Counted from the first letter of the stretch, positions 7,357-16,990 are shown. The stretch is 40,664 nucleotides of DNA from Streptomyces tropicalis (GCF_029269835.1 NZ_JARJBB010000030.1:1-40664), one strand, 5' to 3'. Notes: generated by a model not told the origin, from the sequence alone. A program made the numbers and translations.

Positions 7357-8538
7357 GTGGACGTGGACGTGCACGGCACGGTGGCCGAGGGCTTCGAGCC
7401 GGTCCGGGACGCGTTCGCGGCGAACTTCGCCGCGCGCGGCGACCGGGGCGCGGCGGTCGCCGTGTACCGGGACGGGCACCGCGTCGTCGACCTGTGGGGC
7501 GGCACCCGTGACATCGACGGCACCGCCCCGTGGGAGCGCGGCACCGCCCAGATCGTGCGCTCGGCGACCAAGGGCGTGGCCGCGGCGGGCCTCCTGCTGC
7601 TGCACCAGCGCGGGGAGCTGGACCTGGACGCGCCCGTGGGCGCGTACTGGCCCGAGTACAAGGCGGCGGGCAAGGAGCGGACCCGGGTCCGCGACCTGCT
7701 CGCCCACCGCGCGGGCGTGCCGGTGCTGGACCGGCCCCTGACACCCGAGCAGGCCGCGGACCCGCTGCGCGGCGCCGAGGCCGTGGCCGCCCAGGCGCCG
7801 GTGTGGGAGCCGGGCACCGGTCACGGCTACCACGCGCAGACCTACAGCTGGCTCACCGGCGAGCTGGTGCGGCGGGTCACCGGCCGCCCCGTCGGCGCGT
7901 GGATCGCCGACGAGATCGCCGGGCCGGCGGGGGCGGACCTGTGGGTCGGGCTGCCGCCGGGTGAGGCCCACCGCGCGGGCCGGGTCGGCCGAATCGCCGA
8001 CCCGGAACCGGCGGGCGGGCTGAAGGTCCGGCCCAAGCGGTCGGTGGCCGAGACGTACGCCGACCCCGCGTCGGTGACCAACCGGGCGTTCGCGGCGATC
8101 AGCCCGCTGCCGGACGAGAACGACCCCGCCTACCGGGCCGCGTCCCTGCCCGCGTCCAACGGCGTCGCCACCGCCGACGGGCTGGCCCGCTGCTACGCCG
8201 CCCTCATCGGCGAGGTCGACGGCGGTACCCGCCTCTTCACCCCGGAGACGGTGACGCTGGCCCGCACCGAGCAGTCCGCCGGTCCGGACCGCGTCCTCGT
8301 GGTCGGCACCCGCTTCGGACTCGGCCACATGCTGCACGGCGGCGCCTCGCCCCTGCTGGCACCGGGCTCCTTCGGCCACCCGGGCCGGGGCGGTGCCCTC
8401 GGCTTCGCCGACCCGGAGTCGGGCGTGGCCTTCGGCTACGTCACCAACGGCTTCCGCACGAGCGTCACCGCGGACCCGAGGGCGCAGGCGCTGGTGCGGG
8501 CGGTGCGCACGGCCCTCACGGCATCGCCGGTCGCCTGA
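7357..8538 (+). CDS. Serine hydrolase of the class C beta-lactamase / esterase EstB family
   Basis: This 393-residue protein has no signal peptide and is probably cytoplasmic. The nucleophile motif S69-A-T-K72 is followed by an LLLLHQRGELDLDAPV helix typical of the family. The second motif is Tyr158 in GHGYHAQTYSWL, and the late block FGHPGRGGALGFADPE carries the HxG element. The YHA form and the overall layout match carboxylesterase-like members better than true beta-lactamases. GTG 7357 has GGAGAGGA about ten bases upstream. It stands alone after ohr, and nothing indicates its substrate. Confidence 0.85.
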   Translation: MDVDVHGTVAEGFEPVRDAFAANFAARGDRGAAVAVYRDGHRVVDLWGGTRDIDGTAPWERGTAQIVRSATKGVAAAGLLLLHQRGELDLDAPVGAYWPEYKAAGKERTRVRDLLAHRAGVPVLDRPLTPEQAADPLRGAEAVAAQAPVWEPGTGHGYHAQTYSWLTGELVRRVTGRPVGAWIADEIAGPAGADLWVGLPPGEAHRAGRVGRIADPEPAGGLKVRPKRSVAETYADPASVTNRAFAAISPLPDENDPAYRAASLPASNGVATADGLARCYAALIGEVDGGTRLFTPETVTLARTEQSAGPDRVLVVGTRFGLGHMLHGGASPLLAPGSFGHPGRGGALGFADPESGVAFGYVTNGFRTSVTADPRAQALVRAVRTALTASPVA

Positions 8539-8741
8539 CGCCCACCGTCCACCGCCCGACCGCCGTCCACCGCCGAACGCCCGCCGCCGAACGTCTGCCG
8601 TCCGCCGCAGGACGCCCGCCGGGGCGGAGGACGGCGCACGCGTCCCCCGGCCCGCGCCGGGGCGCACCGCGCCGCCCCGGGCCGGACGGGCCGGACGGGC
8701 CGTAACCGGACGCGCCCGGGCGCCGGGAGCGTCCGGGTGCC

Positions 8742-9017
8742 TCAGGCGTGGATCGGGTGCGACATGCGTCCCGACATCTGGTCGATCTCGCCGTGCGCCT
8801 TGTCCAGGAGGGCCATGGCGATCTCGTTGAGGGCCCGCGCGCCCGCGATCTCCTCGCCGACCCGCGGCTGGTTCTCGTCGGTGCGGTGCCGGCTGGCGCG
8901 GCCGTGCCCCCGCACCTCAGTCCCGTCGGGCAGGCGGACCAGTGCCGCGGCCCGCGTGTGCTGGTCGTCCTCCTGGAACTCCAGCTCCACGTGCCATCCC
9001 ACAGCGGTGTGCATCAT
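8742..9017 (-). CDS. DUF1876 domain protein
   Basis: This 91-residue soluble protein has the DUF1876 pattern. It opens with GWHVELEFQEDDQHTRAAAL, then LPDGTEVRGHGRA, PRVGEEIAGARALNEIA, and a C-terminal helix. The family is small, actinobacterial and of unknown function. ATG 9017 is chosen because GGAGG lies eight bases upstream; a second ATG follows at once. The 203-bp gap to the convergent hydrolase holds only GC-rich short repeats and no clear terminator. Confidence 0.85.
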   Translation of the reverse strand: MMHTAVGWHVELEFQEDDQHTRAAALVRLPDGTEVRGHGRASRHRTDENQPRVGEEIAGARALNEIAMALLDKAHGEIDQMSGRMSHPIHA

Positions 9018-9087
9018 GACGGTCACCTCCGGAACATCTGCTTCCAGGGTGCTCCTCGGCAGGCCCGCCCGCACCCACGGACGCTGC

Positions 9088-9932
9088 TCAACCCGGGTGC
9101 AGCATCAGCCCGATGCCGGCGACGACCGGCCCGGCCGCCGCGATGCGCGGAGCGCCGAGCCGCTCCTTGAAGAACACCGCGCCGATCAGCGCCCCGACGA
9201 TGATCGAGGACTCCCGCAGCGCCGCGACCGGCGCGAGGTCGGCCCGGGTCTGCGCCCAGAGCGCGAGCGCGTACGCCGTCACCGACAGCACCGCGCCGAG
9301 CATCCCGAGCGCGGCGAACGGCCCGAGCGCCGCCGCCGTCCCGCCGCGCAGGCGCACGAGCGCGTACGCGGGGATCACGGCGCCCTGGAGCACCATCAGC
9401 CAGGCGATCTGTCCGAGCGGCGATCCCGCCATGCACACGCCGAGTCCGTCGACGACCGTGTACGCGGCGATGGACAGGCCGGTCGCGCAGGCCGCGCCGA
9501 GCGCCGCCCACGGGGCCGGCGGCCGCGCAGGCCCCACAGGGCGACGCCGGTCAGCCCGGCGCAGGACACCGCGACCCCGGCGGCGGCCCAGCCGCCGGGC
9601 ACCTCGTGGGCGAGGACGGCGGCGAGCACGGTGACGAGGAGCGCGGCGGTGCCGCGGGCGAGCGGGTGGACCTGCCCGAAGTCGCCCAGCCGGGAGGACG
9701 TCATCAGCAGCGCGAAGTACACGACGTGCAGGGCCGCGGAGCCGGCCAGGTACGGCCACGCGGGGGCGGCCGGAGCGGCGGTGAACGGTGCCATGGCCAG
9801 ACCGACGAGCAGGCCGACGCCCGCGATCAGCGTGAAGGCGGCGAGCTTGTCGGTGATCCGGTGCGCGAGGGCGTTCCAGCCGGCGTGGGTGACGGCGGCC
9901 AGCAGCACGGCCGCGACGACGACCGGCGTCAC
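9088..9932 (-). pseudogene. EamA/DMT-family transporter broken by a frameshift
   Basis: From GTG 9932 the reading frame gives a typical EamA N-terminal half (VVVAAVLLAAVTHAGWNALA, several membrane helices). At about 9515-9530, after GVALWGLRGRR, it leaves the family. The family sequence resumes in the next frame as PAPWAALGAACATGLSIAAY and continues to LMLHPG and a stop at 9088. The sequence behaves as though one base were lost in a C/G-rich stretch. Joined, the protein would be about 281 residues with ten helices, the normal size for these drug/metabolite exporters. It may be a real inactivating mutation or a sequencing error; the rest shows no decay. Confidence 0.8.
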
Positions 9933-10078
9933 CGGGCGCCCCCGCCCACGCACCCCGCCGACCGGGCCCCCGCCCCGTCATCGGCCCCCGCACCCGGCCC
10001 GCTCCCGCCGTCATCATGCCCGGCAGGCCAACGGCCTCCCCGCCCGCCCGGCAGCACGCCCCGCCCCGTGGACGCGAC

Positions 10079-10130
10079 CGGCCGGTGAGGACGCGCCCCT
10101 CCGTGCGAAGGGGCGCGTCCTCACCGGCCG
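10079..10130 (-). terminator. Strong hairpin after the MMPL gene
   Basis: The arms 10079-10100 and 10109-10130 pair perfectly for 22 bp around an 8-base loop, starting 19 bp after the stop of the leftward MMPL gene. This is one of the longest perfect stems in the window. There is no T-run. Confidence 0.8.
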
Positions 10131-10148
10131 CGGTGCGGGGGTCGCGGG

Positions 10149-12365
10149 TCAGAGGCGGGCCGGCTCGGGAGTGCCGGCGGGGACCGCGGGCGCCGGGGAG
10201 AGCCGGCGCAGGCCCTCGCCCTCGACGTCCACGTCGGGCAGGGCGCGGTCGAGCCAGGCCGGGAGCCACCAGGCGCGGCGGCCGAGCAGGGCGAGGACCG
10301 CGGGGACCAGTGCCATCCGCACGACGAAGGCGTCGAAGAGGACCGCGACGGCCAGGCCGAAGCCGATCATCTTCACCATGGCCTCGCTGGAGCCGATGAA
10401 GCCGGAGAAGACGGCGATCATGATGATCGCGGCCGCGGTCACCACCCGGGCGCCGTGCCGGAAGCCGGTCACCACGGCCTGCCCGGGGTTCTCCCCGTGC
10501 ACGTACGCCTCCCGCATCCGCGTCACGAGGAACACCTCGTAGTCCATCGCGAGGCCGAAGACCACGCCCACCATGAAGATCGGCATCATCGACATCACGG
10601 GGCCGGTCTGCTCGACGCCGAGCGGGCCGGACAGCAGGCCCCACTGGAACACCGCGACGACCGCGCCGAGCGCGGCCATGACGCTGAGCAGGAAGCCGAG
10701 GGCCGCCTTCAGCGGGACCAGGACCGAGCGGAAGACCACGATCAGCAGCAGGAAGGCCAGGCCCACCACCAGCGCCAGGTACGGCACCAGCGCGTCGTCG
10801 AGCTTCTGCGAGACGTCGATGTTCATCGCCGTGGAGCCGGTGACGAGGATCCTCGCGTCGGTGCGGGCGGTGATGCCGTCGCCCGCGGCGCGGAGGGAGT
10901 GGACCAGGTCCTCGGTCGTGGCCGAGGACGGCTCGGAGTCCGGGATCACGGTGACGATCGCGGTGTTCCCGGCCCGGTTGGGCTGGGCGGGGGCGACGCC
11001 GGCGACGTCCCCGAGCCCCCTGACCTCGTCGGTCACCTGGGTGAAGGCCGCCTCGGGGTCGGCGCTGCGCCGGGCGTCCACGACCACCGTCAGCGGCCCG
11101 TTGAAGCCGGGGCCGAAGCCCTCGGAGAGCAGGTCGTAGGCGCGCCGCTGGGTGGTGGACACCGGCTGGGACCCGTCGTCGGGCAGGCCCAGCCGGAGGG
11201 AGGCGGCCGGGACGGCGGCGGCGCCGAGGCCGACCACGCCGAGCAGCAGCACCGCGACGGGGCGGCGGACGACGAAGCTCGCCCAGCGCGTGCCCATGTT
11301 CGGCCGGGCGGGCCGGCCGTCGGTGCGCCCGCCGCCGAGGAGCCGGCTCCGCCCGCCCGCCGGGCGGACCCTGCGGCCGGCGTAGCCGAGCAGGGCGGGG
11401 ATCATCGTCAGGGCGATGAGGACGGCGACGACGACGGTCCCGGCCGCGGCGACGCCCATCTTGGTCAGCATCGGGATGTTCACGACCGACAGGCCGACCA
11501 GTGCGATCACCACGGTCAGTCCGGCGAAGACGACGGCGGAGCCGGCGGTGCCGACGGCCCGTCCGGCGGCCTCCTCGCGCTCGCGGCCCTCGGCGAGCTC
11601 GGCGCGGTAGCGGGAGACGATGAACAGGGCGTAGTCGATGCCGACCGCCAGGCCGATCATCGAGGCCAGGGTGGAGGTGGTGGAGCCGAGGTCGAGGGCC
11701 CGGGCGAGCGCGGCGATCGTGGAGACGCCGATGCCGACGCCGACGAGCGCGGTCAGCAGCGGCAGGCCCGCCGCGAGGAGCGAGCCGAAGGTGACGACGA
11801 GGACGACGGCCGCGATGCCGATGCCGACGACCTCCGTGGCACCGGTCTCGGGCGCGGCGGTGAGCGCGTCGCCGCCGACCTCCACGGTCAGTCCGGAGGC
11901 GCGGGCGTCCTGCGCGGCCTTCTTCAGCGCGGTGCGGGAGGAGTCCTCCAGCGCCATGCCGGAGACCTTGTAGCGCACGGAGGCGTAGGCGACGGTGCCG
12001 TCCCGGCTGACCGCCCGCGCGCCGTACGGGTCGGCGACGGAGGCGACCTCGGGGCCGTGGGACAGCCGCGCGACCGTCTTCTCGACGACCGCGCGGGGCG
12101 CGGCGTCCGTCATCCGCTCACCGGCCGGCGCCTTGAAGACGACGCGTGCGGTCGCCCCTTCGGCGCTGGTCCCGGGGAAGCGCTGTTCCAGCAGGTCGAA
12201 GGCGCGCTGGGCCTCGGTTCCCGGGATGGAGAAGGAGGTGTTGCCCGCGGGGGGCGCGCCGGCGGCGCCGACGCCGGCGAGCGTCAGCAGCGCCACCCAG
12301 ATCAGGGCGACGACGTGCCGCCGCCGGAAGGCGAACCGGCCGAGCCGGTAGAGGATCGTGGCCAC
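10149..12365 (-). CDS. MMPL-family RND-like exporter
   Basis: This 738-residue inner-membrane transporter has the two-fold MMPL plan: a first helix (about 14-34), an extracytoplasmic loop, five helices, then the same again. The paired proton-relay residues of the family are seen in both halves: D244-Y245 in GLAVGIDYALF and D608-Y609 in FGLAMDYEVFL. MMPL proteins export lipids, antibiotics or other hydrophobic compounds using the proton gradient. GTG 12365 follows a GGGAG about ten bases upstream. A TetR regulator is encoded 133 bp upstream in the same direction, and no separate operator is seen before this gene, so the two may share a transcript. Substrate unknown. Confidence 0.92.
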   Translation of the reverse strand: MATILYRLGRFAFRRRHVVALIWVALLTLAGVGAAGAPPAGNTSFSIPGTEAQRAFDLLEQRFPGTSAEGATARVVFKAPAGERMTDAAPRAVVEKTVARLSHGPEVASVADPYGARAVSRDGTVAYASVRYKVSGMALEDSSRTALKKAAQDARASGLTVEVGGDALTAAPETGATEVVGIGIAAVVLVVTFGSLLAAGLPLLTALVGVGIGVSTIAALARALDLGSTTSTLASMIGLAVGIDYALFIVSRYRAELAEGREREEAAGRAVGTAGSAVVFAGLTVVIALVGLSVVNIPMLTKMGVAAAGTVVVAVLIALTMIPALLGYAGRRVRPAGGRSRLLGGGRTDGRPARPNMGTRWASFVVRRPVAVLLLGVVGLGAAAVPAASLRLGLPDDGSQPVSTTQRRAYDLLSEGFGPGFNGPLTVVVDARRSADPEAAFTQVTDEVRGLGDVAGVAPAQPNRAGNTAIVTVIPDSEPSSATTEDLVHSLRAAGDGITARTDARILVTGSTAMNIDVSQKLDDALVPYLALVVGLAFLLLIVVFRSVLVPLKAALGFLLSVMAALGAVVAVFQWGLLSGPLGVEQTGPVMSMMPIFMVGVVFGLAMDYEVFLVTRMREAYVHGENPGQAVVTGFRHGARVVTAAAIIMIAVFSGFIGSSEAMVKMIGFGLAVAVLFDAFVVRMALVPAVLALLGRRAWWLPAWLDRALPDVDVEGEGLRRLSPAPAVPAGTPEPARL

Positions 12366-12498
12366 GTGGACGTACTCCCGGTCAGGTCGTGGGGTCTTCA
12401 GGGCAGGGGGTATCGGCCCGACGACGAGGGGGAGACCGCCCGTGCCGCGGGGGCCGGGGGTGGGGAGGTCGCGTCAGGTGGTGCGGTGAGCGGGTGGG

Positions 12499-13098
12499 TC
12501 AGGGGGTGGGGACGCCGAGTGCGGGGAGCACCACGGCGTCGACGTAGGACGTGACGAAGGCCCGGGTCGGCGGCTGCTCGTCGAGCAGCGCCCTGGTGAC
12601 GAATCCGCCGACGAGCATGTGCAGCAGGAAGTCCAGCGCGGGGCAGTCCGCACGGACCTCGCCCCGGTCGACGGCGCGTTGCAGCATCCGCCGGAACTCC
12701 GTCATCTCCGGTTCCACGAGGTGCTCGCGGAACGCCTGGCGCAGGTCCGGGTTGTGGTGCATCGCCATGGCCACACCCCGCATCAGCGCGGAGTGGCGCT
12801 CCATGGTGCAGTCGTCGTCCTGTGCCACGAGGGCGTGCAGGTCGCCGCGGAGCGTGCCGGTGTCGATCTCGCCGATCCTGCCGGGCTTGCCGTGCCGGAT
12901 GGCCCGGACGACCAGTTCGGCCTTGCCGCCCCACTGGCGGTAGAGCGTGGCCTTGCTGGACCGGGTGCGGGCGGCGACGGCGTCCATGGTGAGGGCGTCG
13001 TAGCCGACCTCGCGGAGCAGGTCGAGGACGGCCTCGTAGAGCTCGGCCTCGCGTTCGGGCGTGATCCGGCTGCGGCGCGTCGACGCGGCCTCGGTCAT
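12499..13098 (-). CDS. TetR-family transcriptional regulator
   Basis: This 199-residue regulator has an N-terminal TetR helix-turn-helix (about residues 13-60: LTMDAVAARTRSSKATLYRQW). The C-terminal ligand domain has a TetR_C_16-like look (VEPEMTEFRRMLQRA, LLHMLVGGFVTRALL). The ATG at 13098 has AAGG about nine bases upstream. Two copies of an ACGAAAC/GTTTCGT-type inverted repeat lie just upstream at 13121 and 13168, as expected for autoregulation. The MMPL exporter downstream is the probable second target. The inducer is unknown. Confidence 0.9.
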   Translation of the reverse strand: MTEAASTRRSRITPEREAELYEAVLDLLREVGYDALTMDAVAARTRSSKATLYRQWGGKAELVVRAIRHGKPGRIGEIDTGTLRGDLHALVAQDDDCTMERHSALMRGVAMAMHHNPDLRQAFREHLVEPEMTEFRRMLQRAVDRGEVRADCPALDFLLHMLVGGFVTRALLDEQPPTRAFVTSYVDAVVLPALGVPTP

Positions 13099-13120
13099 CC
13101 CGCCCGCCTTCCCTCTCCGA

Positions 13121-13135
13121 ACGACACGGTTTCGT
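13121..13135 (-). promoter_or_regulatory. TetR operator site 1 (one mismatch)
   Basis: ACGACAC-G-GTTTCGT is a 15-bp inverted repeat with one mismatch, 23 bp upstream of the TetR start. It shares 13 of 15 bases with the second site. Confidence 0.6.
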
Positions 13136-13167
13136 ACAGGTCGAATGTAGCGCAGGCCTCTAAAGAA

Positions 13168-13182
13168 ACGAAACCGTTTCGT
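13168..13182 (-). promoter_or_regulatory. TetR operator site 2 (perfect)
   Basis: ACGAAAC-C-GTTTCGT is a perfect 7-1-7 inverted repeat. Its centre is 47 bp from the centre of the first site, so two dimers could flank the TetR promoter. It also lies about 70 bp before the divergent protease gene and might affect it. Confidence 0.65.
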
Positions 13183-13253
13183 ACGTGTCGTGGGTCACGC
13201 CCACCGTCCTCCCACGAGTTGCTGCGCCCCCTCCCCCGGAAAAGCATGGTGAG

Positions 13254-16200
13254 GTGAGCTATCTGCACCTGCCGCACCTCAGCGGCGAACTGCTCTGCTT
13301 CGTGGCCGAGGACGACCTGTGGCTCGCGCCGCTGGACGGGTCGGCCCGCGCCTGGCGGCTCACCGTGGACCGCACCAAGGCCGGCCACCCCCGCTTCTCC
13401 CCCGACGGCAGCGAGATCGCGTACACGAGCTGGCGCAGCCTGGTGCCCGAGATCCACGTGGTGCCGGTGGACGGCGGCCCCGGCCGGCAACTGACGTACT
13501 GGGGCAGCGCCGACACCCAGGTCTGCGGGTGGACCCCGCCGGACGGGCAGGGGCGCAGCGACATCCTCGCCGTCGCCTCCCACGGCCAGCCCTTCTCCTA
13601 CTTCACCTGGGCCCACCAGGTCTCCACCGACGGCGATCCCGGCCGCAAACTCCCCTGGGGCCCGGTCGCCGACCTCCAGATCGCCGACGCCGAGGGCGCG
13701 GGCGAGCACCGCACTCTGCTGCTCACCGGCACACCGCCGCACGAGCCCGCGTCCTGGAAGCGCTACCGGGGCGGCGCCACGGGCCGGCTGTGGCTGAACG
13801 GCCGGCAACTGCTCCCCGACCTCGACGGGCACCTGCACTCCCCGCTCCTGATCGGCGGGCGGGTCGCCTTCCTCTCCGACCACGAGGGCATCGGCAACCT
13901 CTACTCGTGCGCCTACGACGGCACCGACCTGCGCCGCCACACCGACCACGACGCCTTCTACGCCCGGCACGCCTCCAGCGACGGCACGCGGGTGGTGTAC
14001 CAGTGCGCGGGCGACCTGTGGATCGTCGACGACCTGTCGCCGGACGGGGTCCCGCGCCGCCTGGACGTGCGGCTGAGCGGCGCACAGGCCGGCCGCCGCC
14101 CCTACCAGGTGCCGGCCGCGCAGAACGTCGACGGCCTCTCCGTCGACGAGACCGGCCGGGCCTGCGCCGTCGTGGTGCGCGGCTCGCTGTACTGGCTGAC
14201 CCACCGCGACGGCCCCGCGCGCACCCTCGGCGACACCCCCGGCGTCCGGGTCCGGCTGCCCGAGATGCTCGGCGGCACCGGGCAGGTCGCCTACGTCACC
14301 GACGCCGAGGGCGAGGACGCGGTGGAGATCGCCCGGCTGCCGCGCGCCACCGGCGAGAGCGCGCCGCGCCGGCTGGCCGCGGGCGCGCTGGGCCGCGCCC
14401 TGGAGATGGTCTCCGACCCCGAGGGCGAGCGGCTGGCCCTCGCCTCCCACGACGGCCGCCTGCTGCTGCTCGACGTGCCCGAGGAGGACGCCGGTGACGG
14501 TCACGGCGGCCCGGGACCGTCGGGCCCGGGCGACGGTACGGACGGCGAGGGCGCCACCGGGGACGGCGAGGGCGCCACCGGGGGCGGCACGGTCACCGAA
14601 CTGGTCCGCTCCGTCAACGGCCCGGTCCGCGACCTCGCCTTCTCCCCGGACGGCGCCTGGCTGACCTGGTCGCACCCCGGCATCGGCCGCTCGCTGCGGC
14701 AGATCAGGATGGCCCGCATCAAGGACCGGCAGGTCGTCGACGTCACCGACGGCCGCTTCGAGGACGAGAACCCGGTGTTCACCCGGGACGGGCGCTACCT
14801 GGCCTTCCTGTCCTGGCGCGGCTTCGACCCGGTGTACGACGTGCACACCGGGGACCTGTCCTTCCCGCTCGGCTGCAAGCCCTACCTGGTCCCGCTCTCC
14901 TCCGCCACCCCCTCCCCGTTCGCCCTGACCCCGGAGGGCCGTCCCGCCGCGGGCGGCCTGGACCCGGTGGAGAACGGCGGCGAGGGCGGCGCCGTGACCG
15001 TGGAGGTGGAGGGCCTGGAGAGCCGGGTCACCCCGTTCCCGGTCGCCGCCTCCAAGTACTCGGCGCTGCAACCGGTCGCAGGCGGTGGGCTGGTGTGGCT
15101 GCGGTGGCCGATCTCCGGCGCGCTCGGCGAGACCTTCGCCAACCCCGACGACACCACCGGCCGTCCCACGCTGGAGCACTTCAACCTCACCAAGGCGAAG
15201 AAGTCCGACCTGGTCGGGCATCTGGACTGGTTCGCGGTGAGCGGCGACGGCACCCGGCTGGTCGTGGTCGACGAGGGCGACCTGCGCGCGGTGCCGTCCA
15301 CGGAGCTGGGCGACAGCGACTCCACGACCTGGATCGACCTCCGCAGGATCCTGCACGTGGTCGACCCGGCCGCCGAGTGGCGGCAGGCGTTCGAGGAGGC
15401 GGGCCGGCTGATCCGCGCCTACTTCTGGGACCCGGGCATGTGCGGGGTGGACTGGGACGGCGTGCTCGCCCAGTACCGGCCGCTGGTCGAACGGGTCGCC
15501 TCCCCCGACGAGTTCGCCGACCTGCTGCGCGAGGTGCTGGGCGAGCTGTGCACCTCCCACGCCTACGTCGCCGCCGCCCGCCGCAACGAGGGCCCGCCGC
15601 ACTACCAGCGCCACCAGGGGCTGCTCGGCGCCGACCTGGTCCGGCGGGACGAGGGCTGGACGGTCCGGCGCATCCTGCCCGGCGACTCCTCCGACTCCCG
15701 GGCCCGTTCACCGCTGGCGGGCACCGGTGTCCGCGAGGGCGCGGTGCTGACCCACGTGGACGGCCGGCCGGTGGACCCGACGACCGGCCCGTACCCGCTG
15801 CTCGCGGGGGCGGGCGGGACGACGGTGGAGCTGACCTTCGCGCCCGCCCGCGGTGACGGTCCCCGGCCGCCGCGCCGCATCGCCGTGGTCCCCCTCGTCG
15901 ACGAGCGGCCGCTGCGCTACCAGCACTGGGTGGCCCGGCGCCGGGCGGTGGTGCGGGAGCTGAGCGGCGGCCACTGCGGCTACCTGCACATCCCCGACAT
16001 GGGCGGCTCGGGCTGGGCGCAGTTCAACCGCGACCTGCGCCGGGAGATGTCCCGGCCCGCTCTGATCGTCGACGTCCGCGGCAACGCCGGCGGGCACATC
16101 AGCGAACTGGTCGTGGAGAAGCTCACCCGCACGATCCTCGGCTGGGACCTGACCCGTGACGCCGAGCCGGTGTCGTACGCCTCCAACGCGCCGCGCGGCC

Positions 16201-16598
16201 CCATCGTGGCGCTCGCCGACGAGGCGACGTCGTCCGACGGCGACATGATCACGGCGGCGATCAAGCTGCTCAAGCTGGGTCCGGTGGTCGGCCGGCGCAC
16301 CTGGGGCGGGGTGGTCGGCATGACCGGCCGGCACCGCCTGGGCGACGGCACGGTGATCACGGTCCCGATGAACGCGGCCTGGTTCGACGCCTACGGCTGG
16401 TCCGTGGAGAACCACGGCGTCGCCCCGGACCTGGAGATCACACGCACCCCCCTGGACTGGGCCGAGGGCCGCCACGCCCAGCTGGACGACGCGGTCGAAC
16501 TGGCCCTGGAACTCCTGGCGACCAACCCTCCGGCGACCCCGCCGGACCGCCTCGACGTCCCCCGGCACACCCGGCCCGAGCTGCCCCCGCGCCCGTAG
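13254..16598 (+). CDS. Tricorn-like protease (S41 family)
   Basis: This large cytoplasmic peptidase (1114 residues from GTG 13254) follows the tricorn plan. Two beta-propellers (about 10-320 and 330-680) have repeated FSPDG-type blades. They are followed by a helical region, a PDZ-like domain (about 780-870) and the S41 catalytic domain. The tetrad of Thermoplasma tricorn is recognisable: S768-H769 in LCTSHAYV, nucleophile S994 followed by D995 in ATSSDGD, and E1052 in VENHGVAPDLE. The 58-residue spacing between the last two equals that of tricorn. D995 matches the residue giving a preference for basic P1 residues. It degrades peptides released by larger proteases. An acidic/glycine linker at about 418-450 is encoded partly by a 21-bp direct repeat (14541-14582). 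The start is uncertain; the frame stays open to 13185, and GTG 13254 has only a weak ribosome site. Confidence 0.9.
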   Translation: MSYLHLPHLSGELLCFVAEDDLWLAPLDGSARAWRLTVDRTKAGHPRFSPDGSEIAYTSWRSLVPEIHVVPVDGGPGRQLTYWGSADTQVCGWTPPDGQGRSDILAVASHGQPFSYFTWAHQVSTDGDPGRKLPWGPVADLQIADAEGAGEHRTLLLTGTPPHEPASWKRYRGGATGRLWLNGRQLLPDLDGHLHSPLLIGGRVAFLSDHEGIGNLYSCAYDGTDLRRHTDHDAFYARHASSDGTRVVYQCAGDLWIVDDLSPDGVPRRLDVRLSGAQAGRRPYQVPAAQNVDGLSVDETGRACAVVVRGSLYWLTHRDGPARTLGDTPGVRVRLPEMLGGTGQVAYVTDAEGEDAVEIARLPRATGESAPRRLAAGALGRALEMVSDPEGERLALASHDGRLLLLDVPEEDAGDGHGGPGPSGPGDGTDGEGATGDGEGATGGGTVTELVRSVNGPVRDLAFSPDGAWLTWSHPGIGRSLRQIRMARIKDRQVVDVTDGRFEDENPVFTRDGRYLAFLSWRGFDPVYDVHTGDLSFPLGCKPYLVPLSSATPSPFALTPEGRPAAGGLDPVENGGEGGAVTVEVEGLESRVTPFPVAASKYSALQPVAGGGLVWLRWPISGALGETFANPDDTTGRPTLEHFNLTKAKKSDLVGHLDWFAVSGDGTRLVVVDEGDLRAVPSTELGDSDSTTWIDLRRILHVVDPAAEWRQAFEEAGRLIRAYFWDPGMCGVDWDGVLAQYRPLVERVASPDEFADLLREVLGELCTSHAYVAAARRNEGPPHYQRHQGLLGADLVRRDEGWTVRRILPGDSSDSRARSPLAGTGVREGAVLTHVDGRPVDPTTGPYPLLAGAGGTTVELTFAPARGDGPRPPRRIAVVPLVDERPLRYQHWVARRRAVVRELSGGHCGYLHIPDMGGSGWAQFNRDLRREMSRPALIVDVRGNAGGHISELVVEKLTRTILGWDLTRDAEPVSYASNAPRGPIVALADEATSSDGDMITAAIKLLKLGPVVGRRTWGGVVGMTGRHRLGDGTVITVPMNAAWFDAYGWSVENHGVAPDLEITRTPLDWAEGRHAQLDDAVELALELLATNPPATPPDRLDVPRHTRPELPPRP

Positions 16599-16687
16599 CG
16601 GCACGGCCCGGCGCCACCGGACAGGCGCTGCACCACCGGGCACCGCACGGCACGGCACGTACGGCTCGGCAGTGCCCACGGCGCGGA

Positions 16688-16722
16688 CGTGGGGTGCCCC
16701 GAACTCACTGGGGCACCCCACG
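16688..16722. terminator. Bidirectional hairpin terminator
   Basis: The arms 16688-16700 and 16710-16722 give a 13-bp perfect stem with a 9-base loop. It lies between the convergent protease and small hydrophilic-protein genes and can serve both. Confidence 0.75.
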
Positions 16723-16750
16723 CGTTCACGGCCGGGGCCGAGCGCAGCGA

Positions 16751-16990
16751 CTAGGCGTCGTGGTCCTGGTCGAAGCGGTCCTCCATCTCGTCCCGCGTGT
16801 TCTCCATGCCCTGGCGGGCACGGTCACGCGGCTGGGAGGAGCGCTCGCGCTGCTGCTGGCCGGTGTGCTGCCCCGGGTGCTGGCCCGGGTGCTGGCCCGT
16901 CTTCTCGCGGGTCTCGCGGGTCTCGCCGGCCTTCTGCCTGCCCTGCTGCATCTGCTCGGCCTGGTCCTGGAACTTGTCCTTCATGCCCAT
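16751..16990 (-). CDS. Small hydrophilic, probably disordered protein
   Basis: This protein has 79 residues, no hydrophobic segment and very high Gln/Arg/Glu/Asp content. The N-terminus MGMKDKFQDQAEQM is helix-prone and resembles the start of CsbD-like or stress-induced small hydrophilic proteins in Streptomyces. The middle has a GQHP repeat (three copies) and the C-terminus is acidic. ATG 16990 follows GGGAG with a nine-base spacer. Function is not recognised; a stress-protectant role is only a guess from composition. Confidence 0.7.
   Translation of the reverse strand: MGMKDKFQDQAEQMQQGRQKAGETRETREKTGQHPGQHPGQHTGQQQRERSSQPRDRARQGMENTRDEMEDRFDQDHDA

Noticed and set aside
10455..12554. Long open frame opposite the MMPL exporter
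   Set aside because: It is His/Asp/Arg-rich shadow sequence; the MMPL protein on the other strand has full family motifs.
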